Shown here: piece by piece, positions 1 through 7,103 of the stretch
How the letters are laid out: the number at the start of each line of letters is the position of its first letter
How positions within the stretch are numbered: position 1 is the stretch's first letter
Assembly (NCBI GenBank): GCA_025352165.1
Contig: JANXTX010000392.1
Location: 1 to 36,182, forward strand
Length of the DNA: 36,182 nucleotides
Reading direction: 5' to 3'
Origin: Caulobacteraceae bacterium
GTDB lineage: Bacteria; Pseudomonadota; Alphaproteobacteria; Caulobacterales; Caulobacteraceae
The notes under the pieces: model-generated
What the model saw: the letters and a program-made list of their open reading frames with translations, nothing else
Databases searched by the model: none
Told to the model about the DNA's origin: nothing
Made by a program: the position numbers and the translations under genes

Positions 1-158
1 GGTCGAATAGACGACGACTATTTCCAGACGCTTCCCACCCTAGGCTTATGTCTTAATCCCCTTCATCTCGGGGCGGTCGAATAGACTTCAAGGTGGGATG
101 CAATCGCCTTTTCGCAGATGCGTCTTAATCCCCTTCATCTCGGGGCGGTCGAATAGAC
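1..158 (-). CRISPR. CRISPR array, leader-proximal end (type III-A)
   Basis: Two identical 37-nt repeats lie at 50-86 and 122-158, and the last 12 nt of a third are at 1-12. The spacers at 13-49 (37 nt) and 87-121 (35 nt) are unrelated to each other. The array continues past the left edge. Read on the minus strand, the repeat begins GTCTATTCGACC, holds a CCCC/GGGG stem with an 8-nt loop, and ends GGGATTAAGAC. This would leave an 8-nt crRNA 5' handle ATTAAGAC, as expected after Cas6 cleavage of type III repeats. The cas genes all read leftward toward the array and no repeat follows 158, so transcription is inferred to run leftward from a leader on the right. Confidence 0.95.
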
Positions 159-355
159 TCTTGGCCTTAAATTCTCCTATATAATCCAACGGTTTGCTCA
201 GCATGGTAACAATTGTAGCCAGGTACCCAAGAGGTAACTTCTTTCGGAGGGGGGCCCAGGCCAATATCTCGAACGATTTCAAAGAGCGGTAAATCCCATC
301 GTGCCAAAAACCAGGCGGCGGTTGAGGCGCCCCCCTGGACGCGCCGGTCATGCGG
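159..355 (-). promoter_or_regulatory. Putative CRISPR leader
   Basis: This 197-nt stretch separates the first repeat from the stop of the downstream cas2 paralogue. The part next to the repeat (159-230) is clearly more AT-rich than its surroundings. On the minus strand it carries a -10-like TTATAT at 184-179, about 20 nt before the first repeat. I see no convincing -35 at standard spacing. An ORF can be drawn here on the minus strand, but it runs into repeat sequence and resembles nothing known. The leader role is inferred from position. Confidence 0.6.
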
Positions 356-718
356 TCATGAAGGGGCCTGGGAAGACTGAGTTTCCGCGTCACGTGTGTC
401 AAGAGCGACTGTCGCGCCCGGCCGCCGCGCCCGCGGTCGCGCGGACCCCGGCCACCAATGAATGCCGTCGGGCAGGTTGATCATTCCGGTGTCGAGTGGC
501 GGGCCGGTGATTTTGCCGGAGACCTGATAGAGGCGAAGATCGTCGCGCTTTGGATCAATGATCTTGGCGGCGGCGGACAGGAACGCCTCTGGGCGAAACC
601 GGGCTTCGACAACCACGAACACCGACCATTGCACGCGCACGCCATGCTGGCGCACGAGACGGTACAGCCGCCGCCAGCGGCGCGGACAGGCGATGTCGTA
701 TGCGATCATCCAGGTCAC
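356..718 (-). CDS. cas2: Cas2, second copy in the adaptation module
   Basis: This 120-aa protein is a Cas2-family dimer subunit that would bridge Cas1 in the spacer integration complex. The N-terminal strand carries the family YDI motif (Tyr7-Asp8-Ile9), followed by the R..RLYRLVR.HG helix and V.WSVF strand seen in canonical Cas2. The C-terminal 25 or so residues are Arg/Ala-rich and look disordered. The GTG start at 718 is chosen because it overlaps the stop of the upstream cas1 paralogue as GTGA, which indicates translational coupling; Met4 is the alternative. It is the last gene before the array. The same operon also encodes another, divergent Cas2 at 2517-2804, so the two are not a simple recent duplication. 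Confidence 0.88.
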   Translation of the reverse strand: MTWMIAYDIACPRRWRRLYRLVRQHGVRVQWSVFVVVEARFRPEAFLSAAAKIIDPKRDDLRLYQVSGKITGPPLDTGMINLPDGIHWWPGSARPRARRPGATVALDTRDAETQSSQAPS

Positions 719-1542
719 GCCTCGACCTCTTCGGCGCAATCGCGGACCAGCCTCTCGAACCGACGCAAGGCGCCCGCGAAATGTTTGGCCAGGGCAGGTT
801 CGGCGTGATCGAAGGCCAGAGCGCAACGATGCGCCAGATTGCCCGCGCCGGCGCCGTCCATGGGTCCGGCCGGCCGGCGGCGCCGCGCCTCGCGTTGCGC
901 CTGTTCCAGCGTTTCGGACAGCAGCATGGGCGAGACGACCAGCGCCAGCCGTTGCGGCACGTTGGGCTTGTCGCTGGAGAACCCGAAATGGCCCAGGAAC
1001 AGGGATTGAGTCTGCAAGCGTTCGACGGTCCAGCCGTGCAGGATTTCCTGCAGACAGCTCCAGATCCTGCGGGTCGGTCCCGGCGATTCCAGGGTCCTCA
1101 ATCCCACGCGCAGCGCCAGGCGCGCGTCCCCGAGCGCAAGCGACCGGCTCACCGCCGTCTGAGCCTCGGGGCGGTTCTTCAACGCCGCCAGCAGCGAACG
1201 CCGCAGTTCACTGTCGGTCCAGTTTTCCAGGCGGTTGTTCCAGTCGGCGTGCAGGCCGGCCTCCTCGATCAGTGCGCCGAAGGTCTTCGCCGGGGGGCGC
1301 GCCGGCAGAAAACAGGCTACGCCGCGCCCGGCGTTCAGGAAGCTGATCGGGATCGAATGCGCCGCGCAAGCCAGCAGGGCGTCGCCGGCCCAGTCCACGC
1401 GGCCCCAGCAGCTGATCCGCCGCAGCCGGGGCAGCGGGGCCAGGATGGGAACCTCATCAGGCTGCTCGATCTGCAGCGCGGCGCCGTAGAGAGCGATCCG
1501 CAGGGGACGGACGCGCCCGTCGAGGTAGAGGCATTCGCTCAC
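715..1542 (-). CDS. Degenerate Cas1 paralogue (catalytic residues lost)
   Basis: This 275-aa protein follows cas1 with a GTGA overlap and is itself overlapped by cas2 in the same way. Its first 80 or so residues match the Cas1 N-terminal beta domain: L.RI..WG.V......L..CA...IPI.FLN..G. The helical part is recognisable, with a segment RLALVVSP aligning to the SLACDLVEP motif of the intact Cas1 upstream. In that alignment the metal-binding acidic residues are replaced, and no equivalent of the catalytic Glu region (HEGAAARLYW) is present. A His in LGHFGF may be the relic of the active-site His. I infer a non-catalytic Cas1 partner that may form a heteromeric integrase with the active copy. The reading frame is fully open, which argues against simple decay. 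Confidence 0.72.
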   Translation of the reverse strand: MSECLYLDGRVRPLRIALYGAALQIEQPDEVPILAPLPRLRRISCWGRVDWAGDALLACAAHSIPISFLNAGRGVACFLPARPPAKTFGALIEEAGLHADWNNRLENWTDSELRRSLLAALKNRPEAQTAVSRSLALGDARLALRVGLRTLESPGPTRRIWSCLQEILHGWTVERLQTQSLFLGHFGFSSDKPNVPQRLALVVSPMLLSETLEQAQREARRRRPAGPMDGAGAGNLAHRCALAFDHAEPALAKHFAGALRRFERLVRDCAEEVEA

Positions 1543-2513
1543 GGCTCGTCATCCGGGCAACCGCCAAGCTCGGGAATCGCCTGCGCGTCGAGACCCATCG
1601 CCAGCCGTCGCGCCGATCGCCCGAGCCAGCGCGACCACAGCGGCAGGCTGGTGTCGAGGTCTCGATAGAACGCGGCGCGACCGGCCTTTCCCAGCAGGCA
1701 GGCGCCGTCCGGACCCGTCGTGAAATGTTCACCGCGCAGGCGGCGTTCCCGGAACAGGCCTTCGATCCACACATCGATGTGCGGGCGCAGCGGCTCGACC
1801 AGATCGCAGGCCAGGCTTTCGCGTCCAAAGCTGGGGGCGTGAAGAAAGCCGATCATGGGATCGAGACCGTGGCGCTGCGCCTGTTTGCCGGCCTCGAAGG
1901 TGGCGATGGTATAGGCCAGCGACAGGGCGGCGTTGACGGGGTCCCGGGGCGGGCGCCGGTTGCGGCCGGCAAAGCCCAGCGATGGGGCGAAGGCCCCGAC
2001 CAGAGCGCTCCAATACAGGCGGGCGGCCGCGCCCTCGTGACCGCGCAGCGCGTCGAGGGATGTGGCGGCCAGGATGCGCGGGGCCATCTCGCCGATGGCG
2101 CGATCGAAGGCGAGGGCATCCCGGCGCATGGCTCCGCGCGCCTTGGCGAGCCGCGTCAGGGCCCTGGCCTGGGACGCCAGCTTGGCCGACACCAGCGGTT
2201 TCGCCCAGGCCACGGCGCGATCGGGGTCGCAGGCCGCCAGAGTCTGCGCCATGCGCCGGCGCACATCGTTGGTCGGCTGTCCATGGAAGCGCGCCGTCGG
2301 CTCGCTGCGTCGCCCCGACAGCAACAGCAGGCCGATGCCTTGCGTCCACAGGCGAGTGAGCAGACCGGTGTCGAGGGTCGCCGCGCCTCGAACGATGATT
2401 CGTTCGATCTGGCCGAGCGGCAGGCTAAGACTCTCCCCGCCAGCCTGGACCCGCAGCGCGCCGCCGTCCAGGGACAGCCGGGCGTCCTTTCGGTCGATGA
2501 ACAACGCCGTCAT
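1539..2513 (-). CDS. cas1: Cas1 integrase (catalytically intact copy)
   Basis: This 324-aa protein is the metal-dependent integrase that inserts new spacers at the leader end of the array. The N-terminal beta domain (residues 1-75) is followed by the helical catalytic domain. Visible active-site residues are Glu160 in LRGHEGAAARLYW, His225 in GFLHAPSFGRE, and Asp237/Glu240 in LACDLVEPLRP. The length is typical of the family. The ATG at 2513 lies 3 nt after the upstream cas2 stop, and its own stop overlaps the GTG of the downstream Cas1 paralogue. The four adaptation genes therefore look like one translationally coupled operon. No Cas4 or reverse transcriptase domain is fused to it. Confidence 0.95.
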   Translation of the reverse strand: MTALFIDRKDARLSLDGGALRVQAGGESLSLPLGQIERIIVRGAATLDTGLLTRLWTQGIGLLLLSGRRSEPTARFHGQPTNDVRRRMAQTLAACDPDRAVAWAKPLVSAKLASQARALTRLAKARGAMRRDALAFDRAIGEMAPRILAATSLDALRGHEGAAARLYWSALVGAFAPSLGFAGRNRRPPRDPVNAALSLAYTIATFEAGKQAQRHGLDPMIGFLHAPSFGRESLACDLVEPLRPHIDVWIEGLFRERRLRGEHFTTGPDGACLLGKAGRAAFYRDLDTSLPLWSRWLGRSARRLAMGLDAQAIPELGGCPDDEP

Positions 2514-2516
2514 CGC

Positions 2517-2804
2517 CTAGCCCACGAACAGGACGGCGCGAGGCGGCGCCGGCGGGCGTCCCCGCCCCAGGTTGAGCACCGCGCGTTTCGGCGTGAGGTC
2601 GGCGACCATCCACAGATCCGTCTCCGGATGGCAGATACGCGCCAGACCCTTGCACAGCGCGGCGCGCTCCGCCCCCGTGACCCAGCATTCATGGACCGAT
2701 TTCTGGCCGCCCGAAGCATAGGTCGTGCACAGCTTCAAGGCGCGTTTCAACCGCCGCGCGGCGGTGATGTCGTAGGCGGCGATGACGAGACGGCGATGGG
2801 GCAT
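2517..2804 (-). CDS. cas2: Cas2, first copy in the adaptation module
   Basis: This 95-aa protein has the compact Cas2 ferredoxin fold pattern: the first strand ends in YDI (Tyr11-Asp12-Ile13), then R.LKRALKLC, then the conserved GGQKSVHEC segment at residues 32-40. It differs from the second Cas2 (356-718), which has VQWSVF at the same place. The ATG at 2804 is preferred. A longer reading frame extends upstream, but the extra N-terminus is Arg-rich, unlike any Cas2, and overlaps brnA. This is the first gene of the adaptation operon. An ACAAGCTTGT palindrome lies 70-79 nt upstream. Confidence 0.92.
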   Translation of the reverse strand: MPHRRLVIAAYDITAARRLKRALKLCTTYASGGQKSVHECWVTGAERAALCKGLARICHPETDLWMVADLTPKRAVLNLGRGRPPAPPRAVLFVG

Positions 2805-2873
2805 GGGCGGCGCTCGGCGCAGGGTTGACGAGGCGCGGATCAATGAGCTCTCGCGCCGGACCTTTCCATAGCC

Positions 2874-2883
2874 ACAAGCTTGT
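2874..2883. promoter_or_regulatory. ACAAGCTTGT palindrome upstream of the adaptation operon
   Basis: The perfect 10-bp palindrome ACAAGCTTGT sits in the 110-nt gap between brnA and cas2. The same 10-mer is the core of the 20-bp palindrome upstream of cas6 (15345-15364). The shared stretch is CACAAGCTTGT, after which the flanks diverge. The role as an operator is inferred from position and repetition. Confidence 0.45.
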
Positions 2884-2914
2884 CGCCGCGCCGCGCGGCC
2901 AGGGCGCGCGACTG

Positions 2915-3190
2915 CTAGAGGACGCTCTTTCGCAGGACTTCGTTTATCCGCGATTGCCAGCCCGGTCCGCCCGCTCTGAACTTCTCCAGCACCTCGGGGT
3001 CGAGGCGTAGAGTCACTTGCCGCTTCGTCCGTGCCTGGGTCGAACCCGGGGGACGGCCGCGCCGGCCAGTGTTGGGAAAGGCGGCCTTCAAATGGGGCGG
3101 CAAATCGGCGGCGGGTTTCGCCCGCGCGAAATCCTCCGCCGTCCATTCTGGATTGTCGTCGTCAAACGCGACCGGCTCGCGGGTGGACAT
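2915..3190 (-). CDS. brnA: BrnA-family antitoxin
   Basis: This 91-aa protein is the antitoxin of a type II BrnT-BrnA pair. The N-terminal half is acidic and probably binds the toxin (VAFDDDNPEWTAEDF). The C-terminal half is a ribbon-helix-helix DNA-binding segment beginning QVTLRLDPEVLEKF at about residue 58, followed by GWQSRINEVLR. It overlaps the upstream brnT by 29 nt, which is normal for this pair. BrnA proteins usually repress their own promoter with the toxin, and a palindrome overlaps the predicted brnT promoter. The pair lies between the effector and adaptation parts of the CRISPR locus. Confidence 0.88.
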   Translation of the reverse strand: MSTREPVAFDDDNPEWTAEDFARAKPAADLPPHLKAAFPNTGRRGRPPGSTQARTKRQVTLRLDPEVLEKFRAGGPGWQSRINEVLRKSVL

Positions 3191-3434
3191 ATCGTCTGAT
3201 CTCCTTTGCGTGCGCCCGCCGCGGGCTGATGGCTCTCACGCGGTCGCCTCGATCGACGGCCGCGAGGCAATAGGGCGCTCCGTCAATCAAACCATAGTGA
3301 CGGCAACGCGGTTCGCCGAAACGGGCGCTGTCATCGACGAAGAGAAAGGCGTCCAGTTCAGCGGCCCGCGCCAGAGAGATGCCGTGCTTGTCGACGTTTG
3401 CGGCATCCTTGGCGGGATCGAACTCGATGTCCAC
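3162..3434 (-). CDS. brnT: BrnT-family RNase toxin
   Basis: This 90-aa protein has the diagnostic N-terminus of the BrnT/DUF497 family: EFDPAKDAANVDKHGIS followed by RA.ELD. The C-terminus has the usual RAISPRRAHAKEIRRY segment with the family's R and A.E.R.Y residues. BrnT is a RelE-like ribonuclease that blocks translation and is neutralised by BrnA, encoded directly downstream with a 29-nt overlap. The start is GTG at 3434. A good promoter lies so close (-10 at 3446-3441) that the mRNA may be leaderless. The pair looks intact. Confidence 0.88.
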   Translation of the reverse strand: MDIEFDPAKDAANVDKHGISLARAAELDAFLFVDDSARFGEPRCRHYGLIDGAPYCLAAVDRGDRVRAISPRRAHAKEIRRYVHPRAGRV

Positions 3435-3440
3435 GATTTA

Positions 3441-3470
3441 TTTGTAGCTACAGACGGGTTGCTTTGTCAA
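3441..3470 (-). promoter_or_regulatory. brnT promoter with overlapping palindromic operator
   Basis: Reading leftward, a consensus -35 TTGACA (3470-3465) is followed after 18 nt by a -10 TACAAA (3446-3441). The palindrome TGTAGCTACA (3443-3452) overlaps the -10 box and is a likely binding site for BrnA or BrnTA. With this geometry transcription would start at or within a few bases of the GTG at 3434. Confidence 0.65.
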
Positions 3471-3509
3471 TGGCGTGGACAGGTGTGCAGGCGACGCCGA
3501 CAAGCGGAC

Positions 3510-3695
3510 TCAGGCCGCGACAGGGGCCGGTTTCACCTCATCAGCGATGCGCGGGCCGATATCCCGCTCGGCGAGCGCCAACGCGTAGGCGGTCTGCGGA
3601 TTGAGCCAGAACCGGGCGCTGTTGCCGATGAAGCGCGCCAGCCGGAGCGCCGCCAGTTAGCGCTTGAGAATTTTGCCGGGATGAACGGGGATCAT
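3510..3695 (-). pseudogene. higA antitoxin remnant (internal deletion)
   Basis: From ATG at 3695 the frame reads MIPVHPGKILKR, the conserved HigA/XRE antitoxin N-terminus. A TAA follows at 3659-3657. In the same frame the conserved C-terminal part then resumes as LAALRLARFIGNSARFWLNP and runs to a stop at 3510. The helix-turn-helix core between these two conserved ends (roughly 30-35 residues in the family) is missing. This is an internal deletion with a stop at the scar. No higB toxin is adjacent. Confidence 0.75.
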
Positions 3696-3726
3696 GTCGC
3701 GTCCCAGTTTCCGACCAAACTCTTGT

Positions 3727-4014
3727 TCAGCCGCGTGGCCGTGGCCCATGAGGGCCGTACAGCCCGCGCAACGCCGCCACTTCGCGGGCCACTTCCTCCG
3801 GCGCCGGCTCCGGCAATTGCAGATGGGCGGCGAGGACACCGGCGAACACATCGTGTTCATTGGCCCTGGACCCCATCTCGCGGGCCGCTTGGCGCGACGA
3901 AATCTCTCCGGCGGAATAGCGCCGCAGGATGGTCAGGGTGCGAGCGTCGGGCGTATCACCTGGATGTCGAGCCTCGGATTGGCGCTTTCCGCCCGCCTGA
4001 TGATGTCGTTCCAT
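3727..4014 (-). CDS. Putative antitoxin partner of the PIN gene
   Basis: This 95-aa protein starts at ATG 4014, preceded closely by a strong GGAGGAG ribosome site, and overlaps the end of the PIN gene by 82 nt. The middle has a helix-turn-helix-like stretch, LRRYSAGEISSRQAAREMG, and the rest is helical with acidic and hydrophobic residues. I do not recognise the family for certain. Position directly downstream of a PIN-domain toxin, with overlap, suggests an antitoxin. If so, it outlived the loss of its toxin. It could also be a small regulator unrelated to toxicity. Confidence 0.55.
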   Translation of the reverse strand: MERHHQAGGKRQSEARHPGDTPDARTLTILRRYSAGEISSRQAAREMGSRANEHDVFAGVLAAHLQLPEPAPEEVAREVAALRGLYGPHGPRPRG

Positions 4015-4508
4015 ATCTCCTCCGCCGATTCGATAAGACCGCGTTCCTCCGCGAATGCGAGAACCGCGCGCGTTGTCGCCACCACGACGACTTCGGCAAG
4101 ATTCTCCCGCGCGATCAGCCTGGGCATCTTCTTGTCTTCATAGACCACCAGAGCCGGCCCGCCAATCTCGGGCAAGGTGTCGACCAGCCAATCGCGAATG
4201 GCGTTCTCTCCCGCATTTTGCATCGTGAATTCGGGATTTGTTTGCCGCGCCAGACGGTACGCTTCGCCGATCTCAGTCTTGACGACCTCCACGGGTTGGT
4301 TGCCACCGGCCTCCTGCCCCTTAGCCAGCCACGCGGCGACTTCACGCGCCCACGGCTTCGTAGCGTCGTCACTGGCCTCGTACGCGACGATATCCATCAC
4401 CATGACGCGGCCGAACTCTTGCAACAACGCCAGGCGCCCAGCCGCCGCAAGATGGATCAGCGGTTACATGTCGGGAACAACGACGACAGGGGTAATTTCT
4501 ATCTTCAT
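3933..4508 (-). pseudogene. PIN-domain toxin gene interrupted by an in-frame stop
   Basis: From ATG 4508 the frame reads 14 residues ending VVVVPDM, meets TAA at 4466-4464, and continues in the same frame as PLIHLAAAGRLALLQEFG and onward to a stop at 3933. Together this is a PIN nuclease: the first strand with its catalytic Asp, then PLIHLA..GRL.LL, then the second acidic site in DIVAYEASDD, and a late VVYEDKKMP segment. The single TAA separates the first catalytic Asp from the rest. Initiation after the stop (TTG 4427 is possible) would give a protein lacking that Asp. The ATG overlaps the CARF-HEPN stop as ATGA, so it was part of the effector operon. A single substitution from CAA, GAA or AAA would explain the stop; a sequencing error is also possible. 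Confidence 0.72.
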
Positions 4509-5779
4509 GATTTCGAACCGAACGGGCCGGTCGGAAACGGCCCCATCGGCGTCAGGCCCATCGCCGGCGAGATGACGGCGTCGATCCAGGTGAAGGCGTT
4601 CTCGACCACCCGCCGCTCGATCGGGCCGTAGCCGTGAGCCAGGATCGATCCGTTGCGCGCGTTCAGCCACTCCGGGCCATGGGGGCCGGCGTCGAGGTAG
4701 CCGCGGGCGAGGGGGTCCAAGGGATCGCGCCGCTCCAGCAGGCGCATGGTCTGCATCAGTCCAAACTTGAACACCGCCACGCCCAGACGCGGATTCATCT
4801 CCGGCTTGAGGCCCTCGCGAAGGTCGGCCGGAATATTCGCCTCGGCCAGTTCTCCTGATTTCAGACCCCATCGTCGGAATAGTTGTGTCTGGGCGCAGGC
4901 CTCGACGAAACGATAAAGGCGGGCGAGGGCGTCGTCGAAACGTCGTTGCGCGAGCCGTCGCCGCGCGTTTTCCAGCAGGTCCAGGCAAAGGGCGGCGGTA
5001 GGTTCGTTGCGCCCGGTCGCCAACTCGCGAAGGATGGCCGCGTGTCCAAACCGTTCCAGGTCTCGCGCCCAAGGTGCGCCGCCCGCGGCCGCCGATTGCA
5101 TCATTCTGCAAGCATCCTTGTGATCGAAACGATCCCAGGCCGCCATGCACTGGCTCCAGGTTCGGCCGAACTCCAGACGATTCCGCAGCGTCTTCGTCGG
5201 CTTCAGGCCTTCATTGTTCAATCGATCCCTGAGGAACTCGAAAAGTGCGTGCGCCGCCGCATAGTCGCCGCCCCGGGCGACACGCAGGGCGGTCTCCAGT
5301 TCGGATTCGACGGCGATCAGGCGGGTGTCGATGTCCAGCGACGATTCAGTGCCCGATGTCACCCGCGCGAGATCCTGGCGGACGCCCGTGGTCAGCTGGG
5401 TCCGGTGGCCGCGCTGAAAGGCCGCCATCAGCAGGGCGGTGGACATGCTCTTGGTGCCGCCGGTGTAGTTGGCGACGATGGCATGATCCGGATAATTTCG
5501 CGACAGGGTGTCGAGGGTGGCCAGTATTCTACCGAACGCCGCCGCCGGATCATCCGATGGCGTCTCCATATGATCGACGGCATGGCCGGGTGATCGGGCC
5601 ATGAAGGCGTCGCCGAGCCCCCGCGCGGCGTCGCGCGACGAGGCCTGCGCGCCGCCGCCTTCCGAGGCGATCAGCAGCAGACGCGCGGGCGCCGTGTCCT
5701 CGATCGCCCGCAGCAGCGGCGCCGCGGACCCACCGACCGTAAGGACCAGGATCACGGGAGAAGCTGGAGTGGCGGTCAT
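4505..5779 (-). CDS. CARF-HEPN ribonuclease, TIGR02710-like (Csm6-type effector)
   Basis: This 424-aa protein is an ancillary type III nuclease activated by cyclic oligoadenylate. The N-terminal CARF domain begins with strand VILVLTVGG and carries the ligand-loop motif ANYTGGTKSMSTAL at about residues 103-116. The C-terminal helical domain holds Arg375-Asn to His382 in RNGSILAHG, which fits the HEPN R-X4-6-H ribonuclease motif. The length and motif agree with the TIGR02710 family. It starts 3 nt after the stop of the upstream CARF gene, and its stop overlaps the PIN gene by ATGA. RNA cleavage upon infection is inferred from the family; the specific cyclic oligoadenylate cannot be told. Confidence 0.85.
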   Translation of the reverse strand: MTATPASPVILVLTVGGSAAPLLRAIEDTAPARLLLIASEGGGAQASSRDAARGLGDAFMARSPGHAVDHMETPSDDPAAAFGRILATLDTLSRNYPDHAIVANYTGGTKSMSTALLMAAFQRGHRTQLTTGVRQDLARVTSGTESSLDIDTRLIAVESELETALRVARGGDYAAAHALFEFLRDRLNNEGLKPTKTLRNRLEFGRTWSQCMAAWDRFDHKDACRMMQSAAAGGAPWARDLERFGHAAILRELATGRNEPTAALCLDLLENARRRLAQRRFDDALARLYRFVEACAQTQLFRRWGLKSGELAEANIPADLREGLKPEMNPRLGVAVFKFGLMQTMRLLERRDPLDPLARGYLDAGPHGPEWLNARNGSILAHGYGPIERRVVENAFTWIDAVISPAMGLTPMGPFPTGPFGSKS

Positions 5780-5782
5780 GCC

Positions 5783-7006
5783 TTACTGTCGCTCCAGCCG
5801 GTGGATGCTCGCGCGCGCCTTCTCGAGTTCGGCCCGCAAGACTTTGGCCTCGGCGATCGCCGCCTCCGCCTCCGCCTCGACGCCGTCGACGAACGCCGCG
5901 AGGGCCGCGCCGTGGCGATCATCCGGCTGAGCCGTGAGGTCTTTTTCCGCGAAACGCGCGACATCATAGTCCTTTCGCCATAGACCGGGGCCTACCAGCA
6001 CCGTGCGCTCATATTCGTCGTGGCGGAGAATGTCGGCCAGCCAGATGTCATCGCCCTCGGTCCAGTAGAACAGTCGGGGAGCGCTCCCGTCGTACGTCTT
6101 CCAGATCAGGAGGTCGGTATTGGAATGCCTGTCGCGATGTTTCGCGGCCCGGCGCAGGTCCGGAACGTTCAGACTTTCGATAGCCGTGTCGACCAGTGGA
6201 TTGTCGCCGTGCCGCCCCGCTTTGGGATGGATCCGCAGGCGGCCGGCGCGTAGGCTGGGGACCGGCGCTTCCAGCGCCAGCTCGCCGGCGGCGCTGACCG
6301 CCACCATGCCGCCCTCGCGTTCGAAGAGCAGCTCGAGGGTGGGTTCCCCGGCCCAGCCGGCGCGGCGGGCCAGCTGGTCGAACGTAGCCTCTGCCATCAC
6401 CCCCTTTTCGGCGAGCGCGCTCAACATCGGCAGGGCCGGGGCGATCAACTCCGTCGCCATTCGCACCGGCAGGGCCGGCAGGCGGATCAGGGCGTCGATC
6501 TCCTGGTAGACATAGAGAATCTCGGCGCCCTCGAACATGCCCAGCAGCGTGAGATAGGGCACGACGCCCTTGTAGCCGCCGGTGACGTTGAACACCGGCG
6601 TCTGCCCCCGCGCGCGCGCGTCCCGCGCCGCCGCCCGCGCCTTGCGCACCAGGTTGCGCAGCCCCTCCTCGCGGAAGCGCGCCTCATGGCCGACCTGCAG
6701 GCCGGTGATCGCCTCGATGCGGGCGCGCACGTCCAAGTTCTCGAAAATCAGGCCCCTGAGCGATTCGGCGCAGGCGCGGCCGTCGTCGGTATCGCTGGCC
6801 AGCAACAGCACCTCGTCGGCCGGCCCGCAGTCGCGGCGCGCCAGTACATTGGTTTCGGCGGCGGCGGCGATCAGGAAGGCGCGGGGGTCGCCCGCGTGCT
6901 CCCGTCGCCTGGCGTCGAGATGCTCGCCGATCCGTTGGGCGATGGCCACGCCCGCCGCCGGCCGTCCGGCGATCGAGGTTCCGACGGTGCAGATGTAGAG
7001 GGTCAT
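5783..7006 (-). CDS. CARF protein with RelE-like C-terminal domain (Cami1-like)
   Basis: The 407-aa protein starts at ATG 7006 (MTLYICTVGTS), which begins the first CARF strand; a GTG at 7039 would add 11 unlike residues. The CARF domain resembles the APE2256/TIGR02619 type, with FNVTGGYKGVVPYL at about residues 139-152 and VYQEIDALIRLPALPV after it. A short winged-helix-like linker follows (about 200-245). The segment at about 285-340 has RAAKHRDRHSN, then RLFYWTEGDDIWLADIL.HDEY, resembling RelE-family toxins. A coiled coil of Ala/Glu/Arg residues ends the protein. CARF-RelE fusions (Cami1) cut ribosome-bound mRNA when activated by cyclic oligoadenylate; that role here is inferred. The CARF assignment is firm, the RelE one less so. 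Confidence 0.75.
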   Translation of the reverse strand: MTLYICTVGTSIAGRPAAGVAIAQRIGEHLDARRREHAGDPRAFLIAAAAETNVLARRDCGPADEVLLLASDTDDGRACAESLRGLIFENLDVRARIEAITGLQVGHEARFREEGLRNLVRKARAAARDARARGQTPVFNVTGGYKGVVPYLTLLGMFEGAEILYVYQEIDALIRLPALPVRMATELIAPALPMLSALAEKGVMAEATFDQLARRAGWAGEPTLELLFEREGGMVAVSAAGELALEAPVPSLRAGRLRIHPKAGRHGDNPLVDTAIESLNVPDLRRAAKHRDRHSNTDLLIWKTYDGSAPRLFYWTEGDDIWLADILRHDEYERTVLVGPGLWRKDYDVARFAEKDLTAQPDDRHGAALAAFVDGVEAEAEAAIAEAKVLRAELEKARASIHRLERQ

Positions 7007-7103
7007 GGCTGTCGAGATCTTCCCCCGTGGTTGGTCCACGCTGCCCCGAGGCCGTCGTCACCGCCCCTGGCGCCGAGGGCCACGAGGCGATTGGTCGAAA
7101 CCG

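Noticed and set aside
88-402. 104-codon open frame on the minus strand over the leader and repeats
   Set aside because: It contains CRISPR repeat sequence, overlaps the end of cas2, and its product resembles nothing known.
558-1346. Long open frame on the plus strand opposite cas1' and cas2
   Set aside because: The translation is Arg/Pro/Ser-rich in the way expected of an antisense frame in high-GC DNA, and the minus-strand genes match known families.
4464-4508. Independent 14-residue peptide after the CARF-HEPN gene
   Set aside because: The reading frame continues past the stop with clear PIN-domain sequence, so it is the 5' end of a broken gene.
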